From contig NMRA01000553.1 in NCBI GenBank assembly GCA_002633005.1, positions 30,455-57,531 of the forward strand: a stretch of DNA of 27,077 bases, written 5' to 3'. The notes under the pieces were generated by a model. The model did not search any database. It was not told where the DNA came from and saw only the letters and a list, made by a program, of their open reading frames with translations. A program made the position numbers and the translations under genes. Shown piece by piece: positions 9,542-18,549 of the stretch (position 1 is the stretch's first letter; each line of letters starts with the position of its first letter). Source of the stretch: Phoronis australis (lineage: Eukaryota > Phoronida > Phoronidae).

Positions 9542-9704
9542 CAGTGGCCTATTTAGAGGGGGCCCAAGGGGGCCATGCCCCCCCCCTAGAATTCTCCCAG
9601 ATTCCATTTGGCAGTACGGGGTGCGAATGTCTGACTGGCAAAATCCTGGCTTATACTCTGCCCTGCCCCCCCCCCCCCCAACTCAAAGTCCTGGATCGGC
9701 CCTG
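9542..9704. mobile_element. Second hAT-type MITE, G+C-rich, with poly-C tracts
   Basis: The left end 'cagtggcctatttagagggg' and the right end 'cctggatcggccctg' resemble the widespread hAT terminus CAGTGGCGGATCCAGG in opposite orientations. An 8-base direct repeat GGGGCCCA lies at each end, overlapping the tip of the inverted repeat. The interior holds C runs of 9 (9578-9586) and 14 (9666-9679). The translation around 'YLEGAQGGHAPP' is repeat-derived and not a gene. Because the flanks are low-complexity G+C, the target duplication is only suggestive. Confidence 0.6.
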
Positions 9705-9913
9705 GGGCCCACAAAGAGTAAATTCGGCACTGTAGTTGACAAATGTTAACCTAAAGTGGATATAAAATGCCTTCCCGGCATTACCAAAATCATTTTTATT
9801 TAGACCACTTGGGGTTAAAAAATGGTCTCAAACCGTTCCTTTATCAAACTGGACCAGATAACCTATAGACTTTGAAAGTTTGTTGCTGTTTGTTAACGTG
9901 TTCATAAGTTGGC

Positions 9914-10210
9914 TTGTCAAGGCGTGTCATTTATTGCGACGAGCATGATCACAACGAACTGCCAATCCTTTGCAAACCTAAACTCACTTATCGTGCGATT
10001 AAGGAGAAAATTTGGACCAAGTGGATTAAATCAGAATGTCTTGAAAGGAGACGTTCCCTCTTCTACCCTCTTGTGTTCTGCTTTTCTTGGCTGCCCTCTA
10101 CCCGCCACGGTTTTGACCCTTTTACATGTACGCCTGAAAATTTATTGGAGAACGCGTGGCGCAATACTTCCCCCGCTTTCTACTGTCCTGATATTAAATC
10201 AAGGGATTAG
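9914..10210 (+). other. Unidentified open stretch, two plus-strand frames open together
   Basis: One frame (9914-10210, 98 codons) reads CDEHDHNELPILCKPKLTY early on and is rich in Trp, Cys and Pro. An overlapping frame (9909-10223, 104 codons) is open over the same interval. The segment is less A+T-rich than its surroundings, which lengthens openings by chance. I recognise neither product and see no strong splice signals at the edges. It may be a repeat-derived coding fragment. Confidence 0.25.
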
Positions 10211-10229
10211 ATGTTCGTACTAGGCATAA

Positions 10230-10900
10230 TTTTGTTTGGTACCTTAGTTAGAAATCCGACATTGTATTTATTGTTTTTTAGTTTTGGACGAGATGCAGTC
10301 TTACTAAAGAATTTGTAACCGATAGATGGTTCTTCAACTCATGAGCCAATGATGTTTCACTGATACATTATATTTGTTTCAGGCTGATTTCAAATAAGCA
10401 TTTCCGTACTCTACTCTCTAACGTGCTGTGTGTTGTATTTTGCTGGTAACTACTACATTGTATTTTACAGATTCATTACTCTGCAGAATTTCACTAGTTC
10501 ATGTTTTCCGTTTGTGTTTCAAAATTGCCTTTCGTCCTGTTTAGTTGGAAGAAAAATGAAAATAGAATTGGGCCTTGTTATGTCATAAATTCGGTCACAT
10601 AATCCTTTTCCGTGGTAGGTCTCTATTTCTGTTAACAACAAGAACATCGAAGTCATCAGTGGCTGAAGAAAGCGGTTTAAACCAGCTAAAGGTGTTCGGG
10701 TCAATTCTGAACTAGAAAATCATTGCGAATGTATTCAGTGCTTGCGAGATTCTGATGAAAGTTTATGCTTGGGATGTGACATGAACAACACTTGATTTTT
10801 GAACTAATTTAACTGCCGTGCCATACCGTTTTCAGCTAAATACTGATTATCCAAAATTATTTAAAGGAGTGTGCACTTCTGTGACATAATCTTAATAGTA
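10230..10900. other. Stretch without recognised gene
   Basis: There is only a 61-codon minus-strand opening (10519-10704) with no recognisable domain. No internal repeat or RNA-like structure was seen. Confidence 0.4.
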
Positions 10901-10904
10901 TGAC

Positions 10905-11362
10905 TTGTGTTTAATTTGCCGTAGGAAGTGCATGCGAAGGAAATGTTCCTTTAAAGGCATATGCGGATCGTACTCGATGGGTACCGTACTAAGTTTGGTA
11001 GATGTTGCCTCGGCACCCTCGTTGCCCTCCATAGCGATGATGTTTGTTTTGATTTTTGTCCTCGTGTTCATGCGCGCACCCAGCCCGCTAAACTTATATT
11101 TTCGAGTGTGGACCTTTTACTGAACAAAACAACAGGGACTAAAAAGGGGGGGCTACGTGCAGACCTATGAACTGTGCATTTGCGCCGAATTCCTGTCGAC
11201 TTTTGTCTCGCTTTCTCGGACTTAATGTCTTAATAACTTCGTCTGACTGGGGCGGACTTTTTTTGCCCACTGACTTCGCCAAAATGGGGGGGGGGGGGGN
11301 CCCCAACTCCGCCGGGTGCGTGCATGGTGTTGATACACATAGCCTAGGTGAGAAATAAGGCA
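10905..11362. other. G+C-richer stretch with a poly-G tract and assembly ambiguity
   Basis: Several overlapping openings occur on both strands (plus 10905-11123, 10961-11170, 11167-11358; minus 11139-11363). They overlap in different frames and none shows a domain I recognise. A run of 14 G (11286-11299) is followed by an undetermined base (11300) and CCCC, so frames crossing it are unreliable. CpG dinucleotides look commoner here than in flanking DNA, which could mean a young repeat or a regulatory region. Confidence 0.3.
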
Positions 11363-11538
11363 AGTGAGACTTTTCGTTTTCTGTTGTTATACTGTGGTGT
11401 CGCCGGGGGCCGTAATTTTTGGTTTGATACGAGGCCGGGTGTCGTTTGTTTTCAGTGATTTTCGTTCTAGCTTAAAACATGAAACGACACAAGTTCACAA
11501 GTTGATACATCTCGTTATCTATGGTTATAATGTTATCA

Positions 11539-11587
11539 GAATGGAGTTTATGGGTGTCATTTTTGGCTTAATAAACGACTCCATTCT
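11539..11587. repeat. Hairpin around an AATAAA
   Basis: AGAATGGAGTTTAT (11539-11552) pairs with ATAAACGACTCCATTCT (11571-11587), with a two-base bulge and an 18-base loop. An AATAAA occurs at the start of the right arm. It may be a small foldback remnant; no function is inferred. Confidence 0.6.
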
Positions 11588-12001
11588 TTTTTCATGACTT
11601 TGAAGTTGACCACAGGCTTGAATGTTGTGCGCGACGAAAAGGTGTCTGCTAGCGATACCTTTTGACAAGCCGATGAACCACATGGGCAGTGATTCTAACT
11701 TCCAAGTAGTTAGTTTCGTAAATTAGTGACTTGTTATGAAGCGACGTGTTTATTATTTTTATCATTTAATACATTCCAGTTAATGTTTTCGTCTTACTCC
11801 TGAAAAATTCTCCATTTAAAACCTAACATATCGACAAAATTCTTGTACGTGATAATACTTAATTAGAGGAGGGATACCGGGACGACATCGACTTCCGTAT
11901 TGCAGACCAAAATAACGCAGTAGTACTGATAGTGTCAGTGAACAGGGGCTAGTTATACTGTTCAACTTCTGAGTGCGGCGTTGTAGCCTTGCGTTGTTTT
12001 C

Positions 12002-12056
12002 ATGGCTTCCAAAGCAGAGTTTCAGCCAGTCTATGAAGAGGGCGAATCGTCGAATC
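12002..12056 (+). CDS. Possible first coding exon (MASKAEFQPVYEEGESSN...)
   Basis: An ATG at 12002 (context 'tttcATGG') opens a frame encoding MASKAEFQPVYEEGESSN. One base into the next codon it meets 'atc|GTAAGTTT', a full consensus splice donor (12057 on). Read through without splicing, the frame ends within about 30 codons. The peptide is hydrophilic and acidic, as in many cytosolic N-termini, and I do not recognise the family. Upstream, 'tagtgtcagtgaac' near 11931 could hold an initiator, but no TATA box is seen. No partner exon was found on the plus strand; introns in such genomes can run for many kilobases. The call rests on the ATG, coding-like composition and donor only. Confidence 0.4.
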
Positions 12057-12225
12057 GTAAGTTTACTCTGCAGCTATATTCCCCGTTATTACTGTAAACT
12101 ATTTGTATCTGTGTCTGCGATCAGTAGGCCCACGACACAAACTACGGCAGTAGGCAACACGTCGCAGTCCGTCGGCTGGCTATACAGGGGCTACAATACT
12201 CCTCGTCACTTTCGGTACTGATTTC

Positions 12226-12357
12226 CAGATGCGGATGCAGGATTTCAAGTTAGGGAAGCTAGGGTAGAGTATTAGCCAGGATTTTGCTCGTCAGACATTC
12301 TCACCCTTGAACTGCCAAAACTGAATTAGGGAGAAATTTAGGGGCCTTGGTCACCGA
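12226..12357. mobile_element. Possible degraded hAT-type MITE
   Basis: 'cagatgcggatgcaggattt' resembles the common hAT end CAGTGGCGGATCCAGGATTT and is followed by 'agggaagctaggg', as in that family. The right side 'ccttggtcaccg' is only a loose match to the expected complement, and no target duplication is visible. It lies in the putative first intron after 12056. Confidence 0.3.
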
Positions 12358-12471
12358 ATAAAAAGTTTTCACTTTCTGGTTCTATACATATCTTCGATGA
12401 AACATGTCTGTGGGAATTCAGATGACTTTAGCAAATAATTCCACGCGTGATAAACCACAACGTATTTCAGC

Positions 12472-12542
12472 TGACATCACGTCAGTTTCAGTAGGTAAGG
12501 ACAAGTACAAGACTGAGCGAAACACGTGACCTGGCACGTGAC
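12472..12542. promoter_or_regulatory. Cluster of ACGT-core binding motifs
   Basis: A CRE-like 'tcacgtca' (12477-12484) is followed by two identical CACGTGAC octamers (12523-12530 and 12535-12542), whose starts are 12 bases apart, close to one helical turn. CACGTGAC matches sites bound by the USF/MITF/TFEB group of bHLH-zip factors. Lying about 0.4-0.5 kb after the candidate exon at 12002-12056, it could be an intronic enhancer. Binding is inference from motif matches. Confidence 0.35.
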
Positions 12543-12559
12543 ACATTTAAAAATATAGC

Positions 12560-13494
12560 ATGGGAATTAATACATCACTGAGTGGAATTTGTAAGATTTA
12601 TGCCCCTCGGACTTTATGTTCGTCAACAAGAGTGTTTTCATGTAACCTCCTCAAAATGGCACCCAGTGATGGAAGCTTGAGCGAACAACGACGGATATGG
12701 ATATATTCAAATGATGCTGACTAAATTGTCTCCATAGTCATGGTATGTTTTAGTTATACTCCATTTGTATCTATGCATGTTTCATTCCATTTTATTTTCT
12801 GTAGTTTGACTTGAGTAAATTTTCGCTCTATATTGCCAGTGGCATTACAGGGCAATGTAATTGCCTAGTGATACATTACCACCATCTTAATTAGCCCCAG
12901 GAGGGACGGTGACCATCTCATGGGGCCACCATATGACAGAAGCAAATTATGCCAATCACTGATTAAACCTTCATCAAGCTGTGTTGCTATAAGTACCTTG
13001 TGCACAGAGAGAGACACCTTAAGAGACCGTGTCTTGTCATGTGGTGCCAGCAATATAAAAATGGCCAGTTGTCGATTTGGGCAACTGAACGAAGGACTGT
13101 CGCCTTGGAAGCATGGAGCTAGAATCCGCCTTCAAGGACTTCGCGTAGTTAGGTCATTTGTTGACATTGGCATCCGATAGACCTATATAAGCAAGTCTTA
13201 TGAAAAAATTGCTGCTAGTCTGAAAATAGGGCCGCTTTGTTTTGTCATTCTGCAGTTGAATTTCTGGAGCGATCTGTACTGTCATAGCTTTGAACTGTGC
13301 TGATTCTTGGATACAGTGTTCTCCGTTACACAACCGTATGTTGGTGAGCATCAAATTATACAAACTGGTTTCGCTGTCGTGTAACTATTTAGTACGTTAT
13401 AGAAACCAGTAAACTGAATTTCTGGTCATTTCGCTTCTGCAAATTTGCCACTAGCTCTTGGCTTATCTTTGCTATGTTAACACCGGGAATTTCC
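12560..13494. other. Stretch without a supported gene
   Basis: Plus 12920-13180 (86 codons) and minus 12865-13053 and 13154-13363 are overlapping openings without recognisable domains. A loose inverted similarity links 'ggccaccatatgac' (about 12925) and 'gtcatgtggtgcc' (about 13037), which may be traces of another inverted-repeat element. It was not resolved. Confidence 0.35.
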
Positions 13495-13800
13495 GATAAA
13501 GAGCTTTGGGCGACAGTGATTTCGAATTTTGTCCCCGAAAAAGCGCCGTGAACACTGTTTTGTAGGGAATGATTTCTTCAAATTGTTTTTTTGTTCCGGA
13601 GGACGCACCCATGGTGTTATTTCTTCCCACTTTTCCTGAAAAATCATCCACGCATGCTTTGTGGTGATGGACTTTTTATCAGAAATACCCGGTAGCCGCG
13701 TGTCATGAGAGTTGCGTACGTGTTGTGGGACAAGGTGACTTTCATGTAGGAGCAACAAGAACTTCCGAACAAAGCATTCTAACAGTTGTATAAGTTTCAT
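13477..13800 (-). pseudogene. Fossil ORF of repeat family A
   Basis: This 107-codon minus-strand frame is the longest intact trace of repeat A coding capacity. Visible features are a basic, aromatic-rich central part (KHAWMIFQEKWEEI) and a basic C-terminal part with Cys and His residues (QCSRRFFGDKIRNHC). These could belong to a nucleic-acid-binding region but match no motif I can name. The first codons have no supported start. The stop and the related broken copy near 470-620 argue for a dead element. Confidence 0.35.
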
Positions 13801-14215
13801 GTTGAGTTGACCACGAATAAAAATTTAGTGGACTAAATGGGTATAATTGCTTTTGAGAATGATTCCTGATATACAGCTACTAGGTCCAACTATATTGCTG
13901 GCTTGTTATTTGGACACATGCTTGCGCCAACTGGATTTATTATTCTACTGACTGTGGAAAATGAAAAATGAAGGACGGTAATAACCGTGATCATCAGCGA
14001 ACTTCATTGTTTTACAGAATGAATTTAAGTAACTATCTTATCCCATTTACTGTGAGAGATCACTTTTGTAATTTAGATTATCATAGAAAATATCACCAAA
14101 AGCACTTTCACAGATTATATTTGACTACAGTACATGGCACATTTATAAATGGAAAAAGGGTTTTTGACTTGTTAATTTTTGTTCATGAACTTAGTTTTGT
14201 AGGTCCTTTCCTACA
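13495..14215 (+). repeat. Dispersed repeat family A, copy 2
   Basis: Direct-orientation partner of about 445-1170. The minus strand of its left half is open for 107 codons (13800 down to 13477). That frame reads SITTKHAWMIFQEKWEEI and is rich in Lys, Arg, Trp and Phe. Copy 1 encodes the corresponding PITTNHPWSLF before a stop codon. Protein-level resemblance between the diverged copies suggests the ancestral element carried a minus-strand coding segment. The protein family is not recognised, and no terminal repeats or target duplications were found. Confidence 0.6.
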
Positions 14216-14244
14216 GAGTTAACTTCTCTAGTACTCAAGCTTTC

Positions 14245-14264
14245 GTGTTAACTGTGGTTAACAC
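14245..14264. repeat. Short perfect hairpin
   Basis: GTGTTAAC and GTTAACAC are perfect reverse complements separated by TGTG. It lies directly after the end of repeat A copy 2 and could mark its border, but this is not established. Confidence 0.6.
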
Positions 14265-14269
14265 CAAAT

Positions 14270-15700
14270 TTAAGTGGCAGTGTTCCCATTAGCTTCAGAG
14301 TTATGAGCGAAGTTATCGCAAGGCAGCACTAATATGACCTTGGAACACTGAAGTTTCAAATCCAGTGGGAAAAGCCTTTGTGTTAGCGATTAGAATATTA
14401 GAATGTTAACAATCCCTGGTGCTGTACAAGCTTGTTTCAGACAGAAATTAATATTTATGAGGTCAATTTTAAGAATGGGATATTGTTCACAAGTCAGTGA
14501 GTTTTGTCTGAGTGGCGTCAAAAGCTCATGAGCCCTGAACTGTCTTACAATGCATAAATTTGAAAAACATCAGCGCCGCTAATTGAGAAAGTTATGTCAT
14601 TGATGAAGTACACTGAATTAAGCGGAGGCTAAGAAACCAATACAGTCTTATTGCAGCGCTAACGTAATTATCAATGGGGATTATCTTCCCTGAGATATTT
14701 AACTACGCCATCAATAGAGTTAGTGTTCATTGCTTCTCTCTGATCACCTATCTTACAATGTCAGTCATGTTTACATTTTATCAATTTAAATGTTACTTAG
14801 CAAAATCTCCTTCCAACAGCCTTCTATCATCCATAACCATCTGTGGATCAGTTTGATACTTGAGAATTCCACTGTGAGTGTCTGTGTATTGTTAGGAAGA
14901 GCAAATGAAACAAAAATGGTGATGTTTGAAACTGGCGAATATGTTGGTGTTTCAAAAACAGGGAAACTACTGAAAAACATCGTATGAAAAATCTTAACCA
15001 ATTTCATCTTTTGTCAGAGGGTTCATTTATTGACTTAAGCTAAATCTGATCAAAATCTTTTGTGCCACATTTAGTTACAGATACCAATTGTTGCGCAGGT
15101 TATGAAGTAATGCACTATTTCATATACTCAAAGCACAAGTGTGTATTGATTTGGTGCTGTAATTTCATGCTTATAACATATTTTACACTTTTATGGATTT
15201 AAACTTTGAAATTTGATCACCCACATTACAGGCTATTCTGTATGCAGAGTCATGAAATGTCTTAGATTTCATGACATGGTTTTTGTCTTAGCTCTGCTTC
15301 TGAACTTGCACATTTTGTTTGTATGCTTCGAGACAGGAACGATAACAATTTGTAATTATTAATTTAATTTCTTTCTATCTGAGGTTTTTATCTTCTTGTG
15401 TGTTTCAAGTGCTAGAAGTAAAAATACTTCTGAAATTACAATTAGAGGTTCTAATCTGTAAAATACAATTGTTCCTAGCAATTTGTTACATTGCTTAAAA
15501 GAAAACACGGTAGGAATTGATATGAGGAAAGTCAGTGCAAGATTTTGTAAACTTGGATTTTAGTGCTACAGGAAAGGCTATATGTTTGCATTTGCTATTT
15601 CAGAATTACATTAATTTACTTATTTAGTATGTGCCGTAATCTTGTTGTGTGCACCCAAATTGAGACACATACCTAAAAGAGGTTGAAAGTGAGCAACTTT
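14270..15700. other. A+T-rich stretch, little recognised
   Basis: Apart from the hairpin at 15249-15275, no repeat or RNA gene is supported. Small openings at 14674-14856 and 14786-15007 on opposite strands overlap and look like chance. Confidence 0.4.
15249..15275. repeat. Perfect 10-bp hairpin
   Basis: GTCATGAAAT (15249-15258) is exactly complementary to ATTTCATGAC (15266-15275) around a 7-base loop. It is isolated and no function is inferred. Confidence 0.75.
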
Positions 15701-15713
15701 GGCCAAATAACCC

Positions 15714-15727
15714 GTCTCCAAGGCAAC
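15714..15727 (+). promoter_or_regulatory. RFX X-box-like motif
   Basis: GTCTCCAAGGCAAC resembles the X-box consensus (GTNNCCATRGNAAC) bound by RFX factors, often upstream of ciliary genes. No promoter or exon was recognised nearby, so it may be a chance match. Confidence 0.25.
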
Positions 15728-16156
15728 GCCGTCATTACTAATCAGGTTGTATAACTTGAGACACTGGTTTTAAATTTTTAAAAACAGAGAAATACATGTA
15801 AACAAACATAAGTTTCCATTTTTACCATTTTGTAAGCTATCAAATTCCATTTTTGGGCAATTCCGTGAAAAGGTCAACCTCGAGACAAAAATTAAAGTTG
15901 TGTCTTCACTATCATCTCTGGTCTCACCTGAAAGCCCATTCTCTATAGTTTCAGTACCCTTATTTGATTGCCCTATAACTTTCAATTTTTTGCCTAAATG
16001 GAGCCATTTTGGGGTAACTTGACCCTAAAATATTTGCTCGATTTTCATGTGTGTTACTAATTGTGGGTACTTCACAATACTATCAAATTTGTGCAATCAC
16101 ATGAACCCCAAACTTTATAAAAAACATTTCAACTTCAGCACATCATCGACCACCTG

Positions 16157-16169
16157 TGGTCAAAGGTCA
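16157..16169 (+). promoter_or_regulatory. DR1 nuclear-receptor-like site
   Basis: TGGTCAAAGGTCA is two half-sites spaced by one base, the arrangement bound by HNF4 or RXR heterodimers. It precedes the first plus-strand GTCCGTCAC motif by 25 bases. Functional relevance is unproven. Confidence 0.3.
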
Positions 16170-16193
16170 ACTTCTGAATATCATGGTGCCGTA

Positions 16194-16394
16194 GGTCCGT
16201 CACAAAAAGTGTTAAAAAGTTTAGTTACGTTAAAAGTTTTCAAGCAAACTTAAAATAATTTCAGATTCTCTTTTAATTTGTTACTCAATACTACTGACCA
16301 AAATTTTAGATTATTTGTTAAGTCAGAAATTGCGTGACAGACGCACAGGAAATTTGTACGTCCGTCACGTATGTCTGTCACATATGTCCGTCAC
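16194..16394. repeat. First cluster of the 13-bp GTCCGTCAC motif
   Basis: The cluster contains a single copy GGTCCGTCAC (16194-16203), an inverted copy (16334-16344, reverse complement GCGTCTGTCAC) and three head-to-tail 13-bp units at 16356-16368, 16369-16381 and 16382-16394 (GTACGTCCGTCAC, GTATGTCTGTCAC, ATATGTCCGTCAC). The units differ mostly by transitions. Surrounding sequence is strongly A+T-rich, so the motif stands out. It may be a repeat-element hallmark or a protein-binding array. Confidence 0.75.
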
Positions 16395-16683
16395 ACTCAT
16401 GAAATTACAATTTTTCAGCCAATAAAAATAACCTTTGGTCATATTTTTACTTTCTAAACGTACAGAAGATAAATGTATCTCACATCTAAGAATCTTAAAA
16501 TGATAAAATATTACAAAGGCAACTTAAAATTGTGTGAAGAAGTTGCTACAGATTCAAAATAAATGCATTGGACTTTTTCAATTTCAAAAGTATTTGCAGA
16601 AAAGTTATAGTTTAAAATGTCATCTAGTTATTCTTAGTAGAATTCAACTTATTAAACTCAAACAGTTGGACCACATTATAAAA

Positions 16684-16737
16684 TGGAAATAAAACAAAAT
16701 GTTAATTTAATGGAAATAAAACAAAATGTTAATTTAA
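16684..16737 (+). repeat. Perfect two-copy 27-bp tandem duplication
   Basis: A 27-base A+T-rich unit beginning 'tggaaataaaacaaaatg' occurs twice head-to-tail (16684-16710, 16711-16737) without a mismatch, and the identity runs slightly beyond both ends. It is a recent local duplication, or an assembly duplicate. Confidence 0.9.
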
Positions 16738-16739
16738 TG

Positions 16740-18170
16740 AACTTATTGTTTTTCTGTTGGTACCCCGTGTTTGAAAAGAAATGCTTAGCTTTTGGGATAT
16801 TCAAGATGCAAAAATATTCATACAAAAGAATTCCTAAGGTGCTATAGAGTATAAATAAAGAGACCTAAAGGAATACATGCCAATTTGCTATTGCGCTAGA
16901 ATTAACATATTATTTCTGCTCTGTCCTGCTATGCTGTATTTTGTGCTGAAAAAGCTGATACTGGGCATTTTTAAGCACTAGGAAACTGTCTATTACGGCA
17001 TCGTTGTCACACCCTCACAGACTGTAGTCACTTGTTTGTGTCTTTCAGTGTTTTGGGTCATTGGGTGGCTTGCATGAAGTGATTTAAAAGCAAATGATTA
17101 CCTTGTCTCATTTTACATATTTGTGATCCCTAAGTCTTTTTCAGAATGAGACTATTTTTTTCTGCTGAGCTTCGAGGATATTTAACGAGCATTAAGAAAT
17201 GACAGAGGAAATTGTTGGAGACCACGGGAAGAACAGATGCAACTAGGAGAATAAATATCTGCCGGAATATTCACTGAAACTCAAAAAAATTCCATCGTGG
17301 ATCGTGATGGGACATTATTTAAAGCCTCTCCTTAAATTTGGTAAGAAGGGCATGAGTTAAAGAACTGGATGAAAACCTAATCATGCTAATCACTAAATAG
17401 AAACCAACATCTGATAAGTTAGTTCTATATATATATATATATCTAAATCATAATCCTTAATCAATTAACTTAAAATGTCTTGTTTTCACACTGGAAGACA
17501 GCACGGGTGATTTGAATCAAAATATGAATGCCAAAAGTCGATGCTGTCTACTAAACCACAATCCACACTTTGTTTTAAGAAGCATCTGAAGTCCTGTTAC
17601 TAATACTTTTAAAACATCACCATTATTTTTTTACATGGGCATGCATCAGAACCATCAAAGGCATGGTTCAGAGAATAATTTTGTACATGCTGAGGGCGAG
17701 TCCTAATTTAAAAAAACAATTTATTAAAATGCTTTTTATGACAGTGATTAGTACTGTTTTAAACTTTATTTCACATGTTATATTTCGACGATCACATATA
17801 CTTATTAGTTTTGAATTAGTATTTTATTTAACGCATAAAAACAGGTTTTCCTGATAACTAATAGCTGTTAAATACAAAATGATTATCACTCTCATTCCCA
17901 TCTGTATTGCTTACCATCTTCAAAGGGAAGTGGAGATTTTAAGGGTTGTTTTATATCTATAATCAAATGTATTTAAAATTTAAAATCCTAGAGTATATTC
18001 CTAGCATAGGCCTACCTGTGATGATTTTGTGCAAAAGGTCAATCAGTACATTGTGATAAAAAACATTGAATTAGTAGCAAAAGACCAATATAGCTCAAAT
18101 ACTACTAAAGTTTGAATCATTCTGAATCGATATCTTAGGCACAACAAACAATTTTAGTACTAGAAATTCA
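16740..18170. other. Very A+T-rich stretch between motif clusters
   Basis: The only supported feature is the TA microsatellite at 17426-17442. A 63-codon opening at 17663-17854 has hydrophobic, A+T-driven composition and no recognisable domain. Confidence 0.45.
17426..17442. repeat. (TA)n microsatellite
   Basis: A run of about eight TA dinucleotides, pure and short. Confidence 0.9.
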
Positions 18171-18174
18171 GAGC

Positions 18175-18546
18175 ATACGTCCATCACATACGTCCGTCAC
18201 ACTAACTCAAACTTATATCGAGCTGTCTGACAAGAAGATATCAAAAAATTTAGTGTGTTGTTCTTTGCAAACATGCCACTAAATCATACAAAACAAAAAA
18301 TTGTAACTTAATGCAAATCACAGAAAATTAACGTTAAAAATTTTAAAAAACTAATTCAAATTCTTTGCGTTTATCCATCACACCCATTTAAAGGCAATTT
18401 TCTCATTCAGATTTTAAGATAAGGGAAAAGTTGATACATGATTTGAAAGCTATCAATAAGACCTATCAAGTGATGTCTTATTTATTTTCTTAGGATGAAC
18501 TTTTTTCACAATTGATCAAAATGTTCTCTGATTGTACGTCCATCAC
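18175..18546 (+). repeat. Second cluster of the 13-bp GTCCGTCAC motif
   Basis: Two tandem units (18175-18187 ATACGTCCATCAC and 18188-18200 ATACGTCCGTCAC) are followed by single copies at 18370-18381 (TTTATCCATCAC) and 18534-18546 (GTACGTCCATCAC). Successive positions are about 182 and 164 bases apart; in the first cluster the single copy and the triplet are 162 apart. Spacer sequences do not obviously align by eye. Confidence 0.65.
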
Positions 18547-18549
18547 AAA

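Noticed and set aside
9489-9749. Pro/Gly-rich ORFs across the poly-C region
   Set aside because: They are translations of a hAT-like MITE and its homopolymer tracts, open in two frames at once, not a gene.
11139-11363. Opposing ORFs across 11139-11363
   Set aside because: Both cross a 14-G run and an undetermined base at 11300, so the reading frame is unreliable, and no domain is recognised.
14330-14375. B-box-like 'agtttcaaatcc'
   Set aside because: No convincing A-box or pairing arms upstream; an isolated match in A+T-rich DNA is expected by chance.
16356-16394. CRISPR-like short direct repeats
   Set aside because: The 13-bp units are directly adjacent without spacers, degenerate and in a eukaryotic context; this is a minisatellite-like array.
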